The notes beneath the pieces are model-generated. The model did no database searches, was not told the DNA's origin, and worked only from the letters and a program-made list of their open reading frames with translations. The translations under genes were made by a program, and so were the position numbers. From Glutamicibacter soli (lineage in GTDB: Bacteria; Actinomycetota; Actinomycetes; Actinomycetales; Micrococcaceae): a stretch of DNA of 64,000 nucleotides. This document shows, one piece after another, positions 1 through 7,688 of the stretch. Location: NCBI RefSeq assembly GCF_003309065.1, contig NZ_POAF01000008.1, positions 62,001-126,000 on the forward strand, given 5' to 3'. The first letter of the stretch is position 1. Each line of letters begins with the position of its first letter.

Positions 1-1
1 G

Positions 2-154
2 GTGCTGCGCGATCAGGCGCAGGACGTGCGCGATGCCTCCAAGCGCGAGCTGATGGAGATCGCCGGCAAACGCGAAATCTCCATGCTGGTGCCTGTCAAC
101 TTTCAATTGGACTATTCCTATGCGAGCAGGAATCTATGCGCGGATCTCACATGA
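2..154 (+). pseudogene. tadC-like gene, 5' part cut by the element
   Basis: This is the end of a gene that begins before the window. The frame from base 2 reads LRDQAQDVRDASKRELMEIA and on to MLVP, typical of the last part of type II secretion F-domain (TadB/TadC) membrane proteins of Flp pilus systems. After MLVP the frame enters foreign sequence, reads about 20 unrelated residues and stops at 152-154. The missing native end, in the correct frame, is found at 10501-10584. The hydrophobic C-terminal segment is therefore lost from this copy. The stop lies inside the integrase gene, so the two frames overlap at 120-154. Assignment to TadC rather than TadB rests on the short fragment only. Confidence 0.75.
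84..98. other. attL core region
   Basis: This is the left attachment junction. The shared pentamer GTgCC at 89-93 matches GTaCC at 10501-10505 except for its middle base. Serine integrases exchange across a 2-base overlap, so GT (or CC) is the likely crossover. Left of it the sequence is the tadC-like coding frame; right of it is element DNA. Confidence 0.7.
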
Positions 155-1505
155 TCCATACGAGACAACGTTAGGCGTGCAACGTCAGATCGAAGACTGC
201 ACCCGCGAAGCCAAACGGCGCGGCTGGGAAGTCGTAGACCAGTTCGTTGACAACGACGTGAGCGCCACCCGCTCCAAAGTGCGCCCCGAATACGAACGCA
301 TGATGCAAGCCGTCAAGGATCGACACATAGACGCGCTCATTGTCTGGGATATTGACCGCCTCACCCGCACACCCCGCGAACTCGAAGACATCATCGACCT
401 CGCAGACACCATGAATCTCAGCATGGCCAACATCGGCGGAGAGATCGACTTATCCACGCCCCAGGGCAAAATGACTGCACGCATCAAAGGCAGCGTTGCA
501 CGTCATGAGTCCGACCAGCTTTCACGTCGCCTCAAACGCGCCTACCAGCAACGTGCAATAGCCGGCAAGCCTCACAGCTTCCCCGGCTTCGGATTCCAGC
601 GCGTAGAACGCGACGGCGACGTATGGGACATACCGCACCCGGAAAACGCCGCTATCGTCAACGAGGCCGCACGCCGCTATGTTGCCGGCGAATCGCTGCG
701 CAGCATCTGCCAGGACTTCATGAGCCGTGGCATCCATGGACCTCGCACCGACAACTGGACGACCACGACCCTACGCCAAATCATGCAACGCCCGGCGAAC
801 ATCGGGCTACGCCAGCACAAGGGCGAAATCGTGGGCAAAGCGAACGCCGACCCCATCATGACCGAAGCACTCTACAATCAGGTCATGGCACGCCTGAACG
901 ACCCAGAGCGCATCAAGAACTCCTACGGACGAACCCCGAACTATCTGCTAACCGCTATCGCCGTTTGCGGCCTATGCGGGGGCAAAATGAGAATGACGCG
1001 GGAACGTGTATTCAATGGGAAGCGATACCCTGACCAGTACAACTGCAAAGTGTGTTTCAAGGTGCGCCGTAAGCGCGAACCGGTAGACGAACTAGTTACT
1101 GCCGTTCTTGTGGCACGGTTGCAAGATCCCAAGATCCTAGCAGCGCTGGCTAAGGACACCACCGGAGAGTTACCGCGCCTACGTGAGCGCGTCGATGAAC
1201 TCACGGCAAGACTGGACGTTGCCGCAGACAATTTCGCAGACGGCCTGATTACCGGCGAACAGTTGCGCCGAATCAATGGCAAGATCATGCCCGAACTGGA
1301 CGACGCTAAACGCCGTGTAGGCCACTTGCAGGGCACGAACCCGGTAACACAGTTCATTGGTGCGAACGCCGCCGAACGGTGGCACAAAGCCCCGTTGGAG
1401 ATCCAGCGGCAGGCTATCCAGGAACTCATGACAGTAACCATCATGCCGGCAGGTTCCGGCGGCCGGTTTGACCCCGAGCAAATCAAGATTGAATGGAAGG
1501 TCTAA
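120..1505 (+). CDS. int: large serine recombinase (integrase)
   Basis: Site-specific recombinase of the resolvase/invertase superfamily, 461 aa, expected to integrate and excise the element. The N-terminal catalytic domain starts MRAGIYARIS, with the nucleophile at Ser10, and continues with the conserved stretch IVWDIDRLTRTPRELE. A recombinase domain follows (about 160-260), then a zinc ribbon with paired cysteines (CGLC and CKVC, about 282-312), then a helical C-terminal part (about 345-400) likely to form the coiled coil. ATG at 120 lies 30 bases inside attL and has no clear ribosome site, so in the integrated state translation may depend on read-through from the tadC frame that overlaps it. 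In the excised circle the sequence ending at 10500 would precede it and could supply a promoter. Family assignment is firm; directionality control is unknown, since no recombination directionality factor was recognised. Confidence 0.93.
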   Translation: MRAGIYARISHDPYETTLGVQRQIEDCTREAKRRGWEVVDQFVDNDVSATRSKVRPEYERMMQAVKDRHIDALIVWDIDRLTRTPRELEDIIDLADTMNLSMANIGGEIDLSTPQGKMTARIKGSVARHESDQLSRRLKRAYQQRAIAGKPHSFPGFGFQRVERDGDVWDIPHPENAAIVNEAARRYVAGESLRSICQDFMSRGIHGPRTDNWTTTTLRQIMQRPANIGLRQHKGEIVGKANADPIMTEALYNQVMARLNDPERIKNSYGRTPNYLLTAIAVCGLCGGKMRMTRERVFNGKRYPDQYNCKVCFKVRRKREPVDELVTAVLVARLQDPKILAALAKDTTGELPRLRERVDELTARLDVAADNFADGLITGEQLRRINGKIMPELDDAKRRVGHLQGTNPVTQFIGANAAERWHKAPLEIQRQAIQELMTVTIMPAGSGGRFDPEQIKIEWKV

Positions 1506-1507
1506 GC

Positions 1508-2011
1508 GTGACTCATTGGATCTATAAAATTCCGCGTCTCATGGATGCCCCGGAAGCTTTGCGAGGTAAATCTCGATACTCGGAAGATATGCAACTGCCG
1601 CGAATAGGTTTGTATTGCGAAGATGAGTCGCATGCAGGTGCGCCATGGCTCATCTGTTCCTTTGTTCCAAATTATGCGCACCTAGAGCAGTCAGGCGATA
1701 AGCGCTGGACGGTTTCCGATAAATATCGGACAGGTACCGGCGATTTACTGCACCTTAGCTACGTCCAACAGCAACTTATTTCCGATGACCTGGAGCCGGC
1801 GCCTCAGGATGCAAACGGACGTTTATTTACGGGTGAGAAATGGCAGCAGGGCTACGGGCGCTGGAACTTGGGTTGCAAATCGTGTGGAAACAGCCTCACC
1901 ATGAAATCTGATTCCTTCCAGTCAGCCCTATTCGCGCTCTTCAGTGCCGGTGTTATGGAAATTAGCATCGACGGACTTAGGTCTATGAACGACAGATTGA
2001 AAGGGAAGTAG
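1508..2011 (+). CDS. hypothetical protein, element-encoded
   Basis: 167 aa, function not recognised. GTG at 1508 is chosen because GGAAGG at 1495-1500 sits 7 bases upstream; it follows the integrase stop by two bases, so the two are probably co-transcribed. The protein is soluble, with many aromatic residues (THWIYKIPRL near the start) and a single CKSC cysteine pair at about 129-132 that could bind metal with partners elsewhere. Its base composition is clearly more A+T rich than the integrase and the following small genes, suggesting a separate origin or recent gain. Position next to the integrase is where regulators or directionality factors sometimes lie, but nothing in the sequence shows a DNA-binding fold. 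Confidence 0.7.
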   Translation: MTHWIYKIPRLMDAPEALRGKSRYSEDMQLPRIGLYCEDESHAGAPWLICSFVPNYAHLEQSGDKRWTVSDKYRTGTGDLLHLSYVQQQLISDDLEPAPQDANGRLFTGEKWQQGYGRWNLGCKSCGNSLTMKSDSFQSALFALFSAGVMEISIDGLRSMNDRLKGK

Positions 2012-2032
2012 CACCTATACCTAACTAGGTGC
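2009..2032 (+). terminator. hairpin behind the integrase pair
   Basis: TAGCACCT and AGGTGCTA form an 8-bp stem just after the stop of the 1508 gene. There is no long T run, so it could be a weak terminator, an RNA end or an operator for the genes that follow. Confidence 0.45.
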
Positions 2033-2128
2033 TAGACTAAGTAGTAACGTTGGATCACCGGATTTACGGGATCGCAGCAGAAAGCCTCCAAGCAGAGGGC
2101 GTAATTGCCATGCTCGGAGGCTTTTTCA

Positions 2129-2341
2129 TTGTCTTGGACTTCAGAACGCGCCCGCGTCGCGTCTTTATCTCGCTCGCGTAAGCCAAACGACCCCGACCTT
2201 ATCAATGCCCGTCGTAACCTATGCGCCGCCAAGCTCGAAGAATACGTAGCCCGCGTAGTTGCCCAAGCGCCGCCGCTAACGGACGAGCAAGCCCATCGCA
2301 TCGCATCGCTACTACGCCCATACGGCGGTGATGCTGCTTGA
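2129..2341 (+). CDS. small conserved element protein, unknown function
   Basis: 70 aa. TTG at 2129 is preferred: GGAGG at 2116-2120 is 8 bases upstream and the product then begins MSWTSERARVASLSRSR. The protein is highly charged and helical, with an Arg/Ser-rich start and a segment LTDEQAHRIASLLRP near the end. Similar short basic proteins, from memory, are common in actinobacterial prophages and plasmids near primase genes. The end overlaps the next start. No function can be assigned. Confidence 0.55.
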   Translation: MSWTSERARVASLSRSRKPNDPDLINARRNLCAAKLEEYVARVVAQAPPLTDEQAHRIASLLRPYGGDAA

Positions 2342-2739
2342 AAGCCGCGAACCTGACTAGTCCTGCGATTACGCCTCAATCGCCAAAGGAACCCCAAGAA
2401 ACCTACATCGAACTAGCCGTGACCCGTGCTGAACTCGATGACTATTTCTTGACCGGATACAACGGCAAACGCCGCATGTCCCGGCGCATGGCAACCCATC
2501 TGCGAAAGATGGTCATGCAACCACAGCACCGCGACCTAGCCGAAAAAATCCTTCCCCCAGGATGGTTCGCAATCGTCCACGAGGCACAAGGCTACGTCCG
2601 GCACGGCGCAACGCCCGGAGCGCTCTACACCACCGAACAGCACGATGAACTAGCCCTAACCCGCCACCAGCACGTAATGCGAACGGTAGCCGGCGAACAG
2701 GCCAAGGCACGCGCAACCGGGGGTGAGCGCCGAGCATGA
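2338..2739 (+). CDS. hypothetical element protein
   Basis: 133 aa. TTG at 2338 overlaps the preceding stop (TTGA), a coupling arrangement repeated along this cluster. The middle of the protein is basic and helical (KRRMSRRMATHLRKMVMQ, about 43-60), suggesting nucleic-acid contact, but no known domain is recognised. It ends in ATGA, shared with the next gene. It belongs to the compact rightward cassette that leads into the primase, so a role in replication or its control is possible by context only. Confidence 0.6.
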   Translation: MKAANLTSPAITPQSPKEPQETYIELAVTRAELDDYFLTGYNGKRRMSRRMATHLRKMVMQPQHRDLAEKILPPGWFAIVHEAQGYVRHGATPGALYTTEQHDELALTRHQHVMRTVAGEQAKARATGGERRA

Positions 2740-3020
2740 ACGAGACAAAGAAAATGACCCCGGCGGGCAACCAGGGTCATTCAGAAAATCTCTCAGACGG
2801 TACTCCTATTCTATCACCGGCACACGACGGTTTGGTATCTGGAATCTATGTTGCCGTAGTTCAAATCAGAGGCGACCACACCCCGAAGCGCTTCCGCAAG
2901 AGGGTGTATTTCTCCTTGCCATCGGCACAACGAGCCATCGACCGCGCCACCATGGCCGGCCTCGAAGCGTCCATCGTTCTATGCCAGCTCACCCCGGTTA
3001 GCGGGGCGAACGATGACTAG
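2736..3020 (+). CDS. hypothetical element protein
   Basis: 94 aa. ATG at 2736 is inside the 4-base ATGA overlap with the gene before. The first 30 residues are polar and probably disordered; the second half (GIYVAVVQIRGDHTPKRF onward) looks like a small beta-rich domain. No cysteines that would bind metal and no membrane segment. Function not recognised. The same DNA also has an overlapping open frame from 2723, which lacks a good start and is rejected. Confidence 0.6.
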   Translation: MNETKKMTPAGNQGHSENLSDGTPILSPAHDGLVSGIYVAVVQIRGDHTPKRFRKRVYFSLPSAQRAIDRATMAGLEASIVLCQLTPVSGANDD

Positions 3021-3294
3021 CGAAATGACCTTCACCCAAGCAACTGACCTAGCCCACCGCATCGGCCAGGATCCACAGCTGCTAGAGGCCTACATGCTGG
3101 GCAAACAGCACGGATACAAGCAGGGCTGGGCAGACGCCGAAGAAACCGCCGAGACGCACGCAGAACGCGCCGCACGCATCTTCTACACGATGGAAGCCGG
3201 CGAAGAATGGCAACGCAAAGCCGCCCGATCAGCACACGACGCAATCGACGTGGTAGCAGCACGAGAAAAAATGAAACGCGGTGAAATCCGATGA
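3013..3294 (+). CDS. hypothetical helical element protein
   Basis: 93 aa, starting at ATG 3013 with an 8-base overlap on the previous gene and ending in ATGA shared with the primase gene. Almost wholly helical and charged; residues about 25-60 (YMLGKQHGYKQGWADAEE) resemble short coiled-coil proteins found upstream of phage primases. The strict overlap with the primase-helicase suggests the two are made together and may act together, which is inference. Confidence 0.6.
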   Translation: MTSEMTFTQATDLAHRIGQDPQLLEAYMLGKQHGYKQGWADAEETAETHAERAARIFYTMEAGEEWQRKAARSAHDAIDVVAAREKMKRGEIR

Positions 3295-4682
3295 CCACCC
3301 CAGACTATTTCCTAGCCGAGGCTTTCGACTCGGAACCCATCGCATGGGATGACAATGGTTTGCGCTCGCACCAGCGCATCGCCGCCCGATTCAATCAGCG
3401 CTACGCCGGCCACTGCAAGCACGTAACCGGCATGGGCTGGCACTACTACGACGGCGCACGCTGGGCAGAGGACAAGCACGCCAAGCACGCCCACAGGCTA
3501 CTACAGGAGCTACTGGCAGTGTGCTGGGGTGAAGCCATGGCCGACAAGGATCTAGCGGCAGACGTTCGATCTTGCATGACCGCCAGCGGATCCAACGGCG
3601 TGCTAGAACTAGCTTCCAAATGGCTCACCGCCAGCGCCGACGAAATGGACGCAGATCCTTATCTGCTGAATGTTTCCAACGGCACCTTGGATCTGCGCAC
3701 CCTCGAACTACGCCCACACAATCCAGCGGACAACCTCACCAAGATCACGCGAGCCGGCTACGACACCACCCAGGCTAGTGAACGGTGGCTACGATTCCTC
3801 GAATCCTCGCTACCAGATCCCGAGGTGCGCCACTTCCTGCAACGCTACATCGGCTCAGCCCTCATCGGACGAGTACGCGATCACGTTCTAGTCGTCGCCA
3901 CCGGCAGCGGCCGCAACGGCAAATCGGTACTAGCGGACGCTGTATCTCACGCTATGGGAGACTACGGCATCACGGCCTCAAACGACATGCTTGTGACCGG
4001 CAGACACGGCCACAAATCAGCCTCAGAGTTATCTGCACAGATGGATCTACGCGGGGCACGCTGGGCAGTCATGAGCGAGCTGGAAAAGGGCGCAGAGCTG
4101 GCAGAGTCCACCATGAAACAGCTCACCGGCGGCGACCGAATCACCGCGAAGCACATGGGGCAAGACCGGATCCAGTTCGACCCGTCGCACTCATTTTTCA
4201 TGCTCACCAACGACCTGCCGAAAGTGGATCCCACCGCCCAGGCAGTTTGGGCACGAATCCGCGTAGTGCCGTTCGAGGTGTCATTCGAAGGCCGCGAAGA
4301 CCACGCGCTATCTGAAGACCTGCAACTGGCAGCAGACGGCATCCTTGGCTGGGCTGTAGCCGGCCTATTCGAGTATCAGCAAATCGGCCTCGACGCACCA
4401 GCAAAGGTCATGGCCGCAACCACTGATTACCGGGCTGAAAACGACACGGTGAAACAGTTCATCGCCGATGAATGCGTGCTGACCGAGAACGCCAAAGTGA
4501 GCCGTTCCGAACTGCACCACGCCTACCTTGCATGGGCACGAGACAACGGGGCAGAACAACTCACCGCCAGGGCATTTGCGCCACGTATCGCAGCACTACA
4601 GGGGATCACCGAAGGCAAAACCAACGGAATCAGGGTCTGGAAGGGGGCAGGACTCAAAACCGATGAATTACCACTTGACTAG
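3291..4682 (+). CDS. P4/D5-type DNA primase-helicase
   Basis: 463 aa protein of the phage/plasmid primase P4 family (D5 N-terminal domain plus superfamily 3 helicase). Residues about 60-190 form the D5_N region (including YLLNVSNGTLDLRT, 124-137). The Walker A motif GSGRNGKS is at 205-212, a Walker B-like acidic segment (WAVMSELEKG) at about 258-267, and the SF3 sensor region FFMLTNDLPKV about 302-312. A C-terminal winged-helix-like part follows (about 380-450). Proteins of this family unwind the element origin and may prime DNA synthesis. At 463 aa it is shorter than full primase-helicases, because an N-terminal primase (AEP/Toprim) domain is missing; it may be helicase-only and use a host primase. 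This gene is the main argument that the element replicates autonomously when excised. Confidence 0.9.
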   Translation: MTTPDYFLAEAFDSEPIAWDDNGLRSHQRIAARFNQRYAGHCKHVTGMGWHYYDGARWAEDKHAKHAHRLLQELLAVCWGEAMADKDLAADVRSCMTASGSNGVLELASKWLTASADEMDADPYLLNVSNGTLDLRTLELRPHNPADNLTKITRAGYDTTQASERWLRFLESSLPDPEVRHFLQRYIGSALIGRVRDHVLVVATGSGRNGKSVLADAVSHAMGDYGITASNDMLVTGRHGHKSASELSAQMDLRGARWAVMSELEKGAELAESTMKQLTGGDRITAKHMGQDRIQFDPSHSFFMLTNDLPKVDPTAQAVWARIRVVPFEVSFEGREDHALSEDLQLAADGILGWAVAGLFEYQQIGLDAPAKVMAATTDYRAENDTVKQFIADECVLTENAKVSRSELHHAYLAWARDNGAEQLTARAFAPRIAALQGITEGKTNGIRVWKGAGLKTDELPLD

Positions 4683-4923
4683 TGCAAACGGTGATTCTAG
4701 GGCAAAGCAGGGTCACTTGGGGCACTTCTTCCCAGCGATTCTCGCGGGAAATGATTCTAGGGAATCACTGGGAACATCTGCCCTAAGTGACCCTAAGTGC
4801 CCCGACCCCCTCGAAAACCTCACCACAGACTGCCTCGTATGCGGCGGATACCTACCCCGCAGAAAACGCACAGCAGGACTCCACCAGCTATGCCAAAGCT
4901 ACTACGACGAACTAGAGGACTAG
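4663..4923 (+). CDS. small Cys-rich element protein
   Basis: 86 aa; ATG at 4663 overlaps the primase end by 20 bases. The last third, from CLVCGGYLPRRKRTAGLHQL to its end, carries CxxC and one more cysteine, like the small zinc-knuckle-like proteins that follow primases in some actinobacterial elements. The first half is encoded by DNA packed with direct and inverted repeats (4690-4805) and is low in structure, so the real start may be further in, or the repeats may be the functional feature and the N-terminal reading incidental. Confidence 0.5.
   Translation: MNYHLTSANGDSRAKQGHLGHFFPAILAGNDSRESLGTSALSDPKCPDPLENLTTDCLVCGGYLPRRKRTAGLHQLCQSYYDELED
4690..4803. other. repeat-rich region, candidate replication origin
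   Basis: Several nested repeats lie directly behind the primase-helicase gene. TGATTCTAGGG occurs at 4692-4702 and 4752-4762 as a direct repeat. CCCAGCGATTC (4731-4741) and GAATCACTGGG (4763-4773) are an inverted pair with one mismatch. Further out, GGTCACTT and GGGGCACTT (4711-4727) are complementary to AAGTGACC and AAGTGCCCC (4785-4803). This density of short repeats next to an SF3 helicase gene is typical of an origin bound by the helicase; the assignment is inference. Confidence 0.5.
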
Positions 4924-4927
4924 AACC

Positions 4928-5281
4928 ATGACTAACGAACTCCCCGAAGAACTCATCAAGCAACTCGAAGGCGTGAACGACTTCATCATCACGGGAAGCA
5001 ACGGCCTACCCGTCGGAAGCCTCAAACTTGACCAGCTACAGAACGACGGCGCTAACCTCGCGTTCAAACTGGCAGCGCACGCTGGAGACGAAGCCCAGAC
5101 CAGGGCGACACTACGCGAAGCAATCCAACAGCACGGGCACGAAAGCATCGGGTACATCCTCATGAACGCCATCCCGCTATTGGTTGACGATATTCTCGCC
5201 CCCTCATTCGACGTGATGCAAACCGCCACAGGCGCAGACCCCCGCGCAAAGATGGCCGAAATCGGAGGAATCAACGCATGA
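4928..5281 (+). CDS. hypothetical element protein
   Basis: 117 aa; ATG at 4928, four bases after the previous stop, with an A-rich weak ribosome site. Soluble, acidic and helical in its second half (ATLREAIQQHGHESIGYILM, about 58-77). No domain recognised. It ends TGA overlapping ATG of the next gene (5278). Confidence 0.6.
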   Translation: MTNELPEELIKQLEGVNDFIITGSNGLPVGSLKLDQLQNDGANLAFKLAAHAGDEAQTRATLREAIQQHGHESIGYILMNAIPLLVDDILAPSFDVMQTATGADPRAKMAEIGGINA

Positions 5282-5451
5282 GCGGCTACTACTACTCAGA
5301 CCGACAGATCCAGACCTACTCAGAACACGCCCAAGCCGCCGTCCTATGGGAACGCGCCGCCCACTGGGAACAGAACGCGAACTACTGGAAACACCGCGCC
5401 GAATCAGCCGAACGCCGAATGCTCGAACACCACTGCGAAGGAGACAACTAA
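5278..5451 (+). CDS. very small helical element protein
   Basis: 57 aa, starting at ATG 5278 in an ATGA overlap. The product begins MSGYYYSDRQIQTYSEHAQA and continues with heptad-like spacing of W, A and L, suggesting a single amphipathic helix or coiled coil. Function unknown. The tight overlap and codon use consistent with its neighbours support it being real despite its size. Confidence 0.55.
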   Translation: MSGYYYSDRQIQTYSEHAQAAVLWERAAHWEQNANYWKHRAESAERRMLEHHCEGDN

Positions 5452-5760
5452 ATGACCTGCAACCGCCCGCCCTACATCGGCTCAGTCAGAATCCAAGAGT
5501 GGATCACCAAAGACAAACAGCGCATCAACGGCATCCAACTACGCGGCGCATGGGGACTAGCCGCCCACCTGACCCCCGGTGAAGCCCGAACCCTGGCAGA
5601 CACCCTCCACGACCTCGCAGACCAACTAGAGCAGGCCACAGAGACACCAGAGCACCGGGAACCACCCCGAGTCCTACAGCCGGCCTACACCAGCCGTAGC
5701 ACCCTCACCGCCGCAGACGGACACCCCGAACCACTACTACCGGCCACCAGTGCGGACTGA
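5452..5760 (+). CDS. hypothetical element protein
   Basis: 102 aa, starting at ATG 5452 right after the preceding stop, with GAAGGAG at 5437-5443 as ribosome site. A folded-looking segment covers residues 1-65 (IQLRGAWGLAAHLTPGEART in the middle, then a helix LADTLHDLADQLEQA); the last 35 residues are low-complexity and Pro/Thr-rich. Proteins of this general type occur widely in actinobacterial plasmids and prophages without known function; this resemblance is from memory. Confidence 0.6.
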   Translation: MTCNRPPYIGSVRIQEWITKDKQRINGIQLRGAWGLAAHLTPGEARTLADTLHDLADQLEQATETPEHREPPRVLQPAYTSRSTLTAADGHPEPLLPATSAD

Positions 5761-5771
5761 GGAAACGAGCC

Positions 5772-5984
5772 GTGAACATCACCCCAGACAACATCAGCGA
5801 CATTGCCGTAACAGTGCAATGCCCAGCATGTGACTACATCCACGCCTACGGGCGACACGAATTCAATACATGGCCACCGACCCCCGGCAGCAAAGTGCGC
5901 ATCAGATGCAAAACGCACCGCTCAGCAACCCCGAGCGAACGCAACTGGATCTACGCAATCTCACACATCACTATCCAATTCTGA
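5772..5984 (+). CDS. small putative metal-binding element protein
   Basis: 70 aa, GTG at 5772 with GAGGAAACGAG just upstream. It carries CPAC at about 17-20 and a later Cys-x-x-His (KCKTH-like, about 46-49 as CKTH), which together could form one zinc site. Otherwise polar. Function not recognised; it lies in the same rightward cassette as the genes on both sides. Confidence 0.5.
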   Translation: MNITPDNISDIAVTVQCPACDYIHAYGRHEFNTWPPTPGSKVRIRCKTHRSATPSERNWIYAISHITIQF

Positions 5985-5998
5985 AAGGCAACAAAACC

Positions 5999-6883
5999 AT
6001 GGAAAACAACATGATCAACTTCGCCGGCAACACCAACAACAACCAGAACGAAAGCGACGAACTGCATATGAACTACAACATCGAAGACCGCCTCGACCAG
6101 ACCCACACCATCACCCCACGACTGCGCGGCATCACCCGAGCAATCCGAAAGCACAACCTCAAAGCACCAAAGATCCTCACCGAAGATCTCATCACCAACC
6201 AGCAGCAAGCAGCAGCACGAGTCCGTGACCTTGCACCCGCCGCCAACATCCCAAACCTCGAAGCCGCAGCCCGAGCCGTCATCGCCGGCGAAGACCCCAG
6301 CGAACACATGGAAAATTACGCGGCATGGTACGGCATCCATGCCCTCACCGAACAGGTCGTAACCACCGCACGAGCACAGTTCATCGACGTACTGAACGAG
6401 CACGCCGACGACCTCACCGAACAGGTGCGCCGAACCATCTTCGAACCAGCGCTACGCCGGCTCAAGACCCTCATCGAGAAGCACCCCGGCAAGAACTGGG
6501 ATCTTGAAGCAGCAGTCCAGAACAAGGACTACGCCCACGCCCAGCTCATCGACAAGAACCAAGACATTGCCGAACAGCTCGATCAGGCCTACATGCTGCG
6601 CGCCATGTTCTACAACAGCAACGCCTTCACTAACCCCGCCGCCGTCGTAACCACCGCCGGCTACAAGGGCAGCACCAACACCGCGAGCCTGCAGTGGTGG
6701 GCAATGACCATCGGCAACGGACACACCGCGCATCTGCCCACCGCCACCGAATGGGAAGACCTGCATAACAGCAAGGAACACGCCGAGGTGCGCAAGGCAG
6801 ACGCGGAAGCCCTAGCCGCCGACCAGCCCGAAGCGCAGGTTGTGCAGACCCTCATGCACGATGGCCGCATGATGTCCCGCTAA
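5999..6883 (+). CDS. hypothetical element protein, 294 aa
   Basis: ATG at 5999 is chosen because GAAAGG lies about 10 bases upstream and because the longer open frame upstream overlaps the 5772 gene. The first 30 residues are Asn-rich; residues 35-190 are helical and charged, with segments such as LTEQVVTTARAQFIDVLNEH and TIFEPALRRLKTLIEKHPGK. The last third has an aromatic stretch (ASLQWWAMTIGNGHT). No catalytic motif or membrane segment is visible. It is the largest unknown protein of the element and closes the rightward cassette, followed by a strong hairpin. The overall pattern is reminiscent of phage early or scaffold-like helical proteins, but nothing supports a specific assignment. Confidence 0.65.
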   Translation: MENNMINFAGNTNNNQNESDELHMNYNIEDRLDQTHTITPRLRGITRAIRKHNLKAPKILTEDLITNQQQAAARVRDLAPAANIPNLEAAARAVIAGEDPSEHMENYAAWYGIHALTEQVVTTARAQFIDVLNEHADDLTEQVRRTIFEPALRRLKTLIEKHPGKNWDLEAAVQNKDYAHAQLIDKNQDIAEQLDQAYMLRAMFYNSNAFTNPAAVVTTAGYKGSTNTASLQWWAMTIGNGHTAHLPTATEWEDLHNSKEHAEVRKADAEALAADQPEAQVVQTLMHDGRMMSR

Positions 6884-6890
6884 ACCACAG

Positions 6891-6920
6891 GTAGCCCGCA
6901 CCTCAACAGGTGTGGGCTAC
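6891..6920 (+). terminator. hairpin ending the rightward cassette
   Basis: GTAGCCCGCACCT and AGGTGTGGGCTAC pair over 13 positions (one G-T) around CAAC, 7 bases behind the stop of the 5999 gene. There is no long T tract, so efficiency as an intrinsic terminator is uncertain. Confidence 0.65.
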
Positions 6921-6937
6921 CTACCAAAAGACACGGC

Positions 6938-7077
6938 GTGAACGTCACCAGCGATCTGCAACACGGCAAGAGCCGGAACGATGGCCAGGAGCGACAATGA
7001 CGACCGTCGCACAGATCGGCCAGCGCCTAGGCGACACACAAAAGATAGCGGTTGACCAAGAGAGGAATCCTTTATAA
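6938..7077 (+). CDS. two tiny overlapping open frames (20 and 26 codons)
   Basis: A GTG frame of 20 codons (6938-7000) overlaps by ATGA an ATG frame of 26 codons (6997-7077, beginning MTTVAQIGQRLG). The second has AGGAG 5 bases before its start. The ATGA coupling matches the style of the element's other genes, which is why the pair is listed. Both are too short to judge by composition and may be leader peptides or chance. Confidence 0.25.
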
Positions 7078-7142
7078 GACGCCGCTAGTGTCGCCCTACA
7101 GTCCCTCGACCCAATACACGCGGGTCGGGGGACTAACCAATA

Positions 7143-7688
7143 TCACCACACCCCACGCCACAACGACCGGCCAGCAGTCATCGGTGCAGGATCAATCGGA
7201 GGCTTCCCAGCCTGCACCCAACCCCGCACCCACGGACGCAACCGAGCACGTCGTAATTCCTCATACCTCAACGTCACAGTATGCAGCCGGTACCCACGGA
7301 ACCTACGACCAAACACCCCAGGCTCAAACCAGTACATCGCCACCACAGGCTCAGCACCAGCAAGCACAGCAGCCCTATCAGCGATGAACCTATAGGACAC
7401 CTCAGCATCCCTAAACGTGTAGCAGCGCGGGAACTCACCAGACACTAACGACCCATGCAACACATCAAGGAACGCGCCTTCCATCGTCCCCTCACCCACA
7501 GCATGTATCTGCCCCTGATCCCGCACCTCACGGTAACGCTCATCAGGATCATCCAGCGAACGCTTATCACGCTGAGGCAACCAACTAGGCGTGACCCTAC
7601 TGCGCGTCCTCTCCACCAGATACACAACCACAGCCACCAACGCAGCAACACCAGAGACAACCAAAGACAGCACAGCAACCATCCCCAC
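7143..7688 (-). CDS. putative single-pass membrane protein, unknown
   Basis: 181 aa, leftward. GTG at 7688 or ATG at 7682 starts a hydrophobic N-terminal segment of about 22 residues (AVLSLVVSGVAALVAVVVYL), followed by RTRSR, which would place the rest in the cytoplasm. The soluble part (about 35-181) has no recognised domain. The gene faces the rightward cassette and is separated from it by the 6891 hairpin. The ribosome site is weak. A small membrane protein encoded by a mobile element could be an exclusion or toxin-like protein, which is speculation. Confidence 0.5.
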   Translation of the reverse strand: MGMVAVLSLVVSGVAALVAVVVYLVERTRSRVTPSWLPQRDKRSLDDPDERYREVRDQGQIHAVGEGTMEGAFLDVLHGSLVSGEFPRCYTFRDAEVSYRFIADRAAVLAGAEPVVAMYWFEPGVFGRRFRGYRLHTVTLRYEELRRARLRPWVRGWVQAGKPPIDPAPMTAGRSLWRGVW

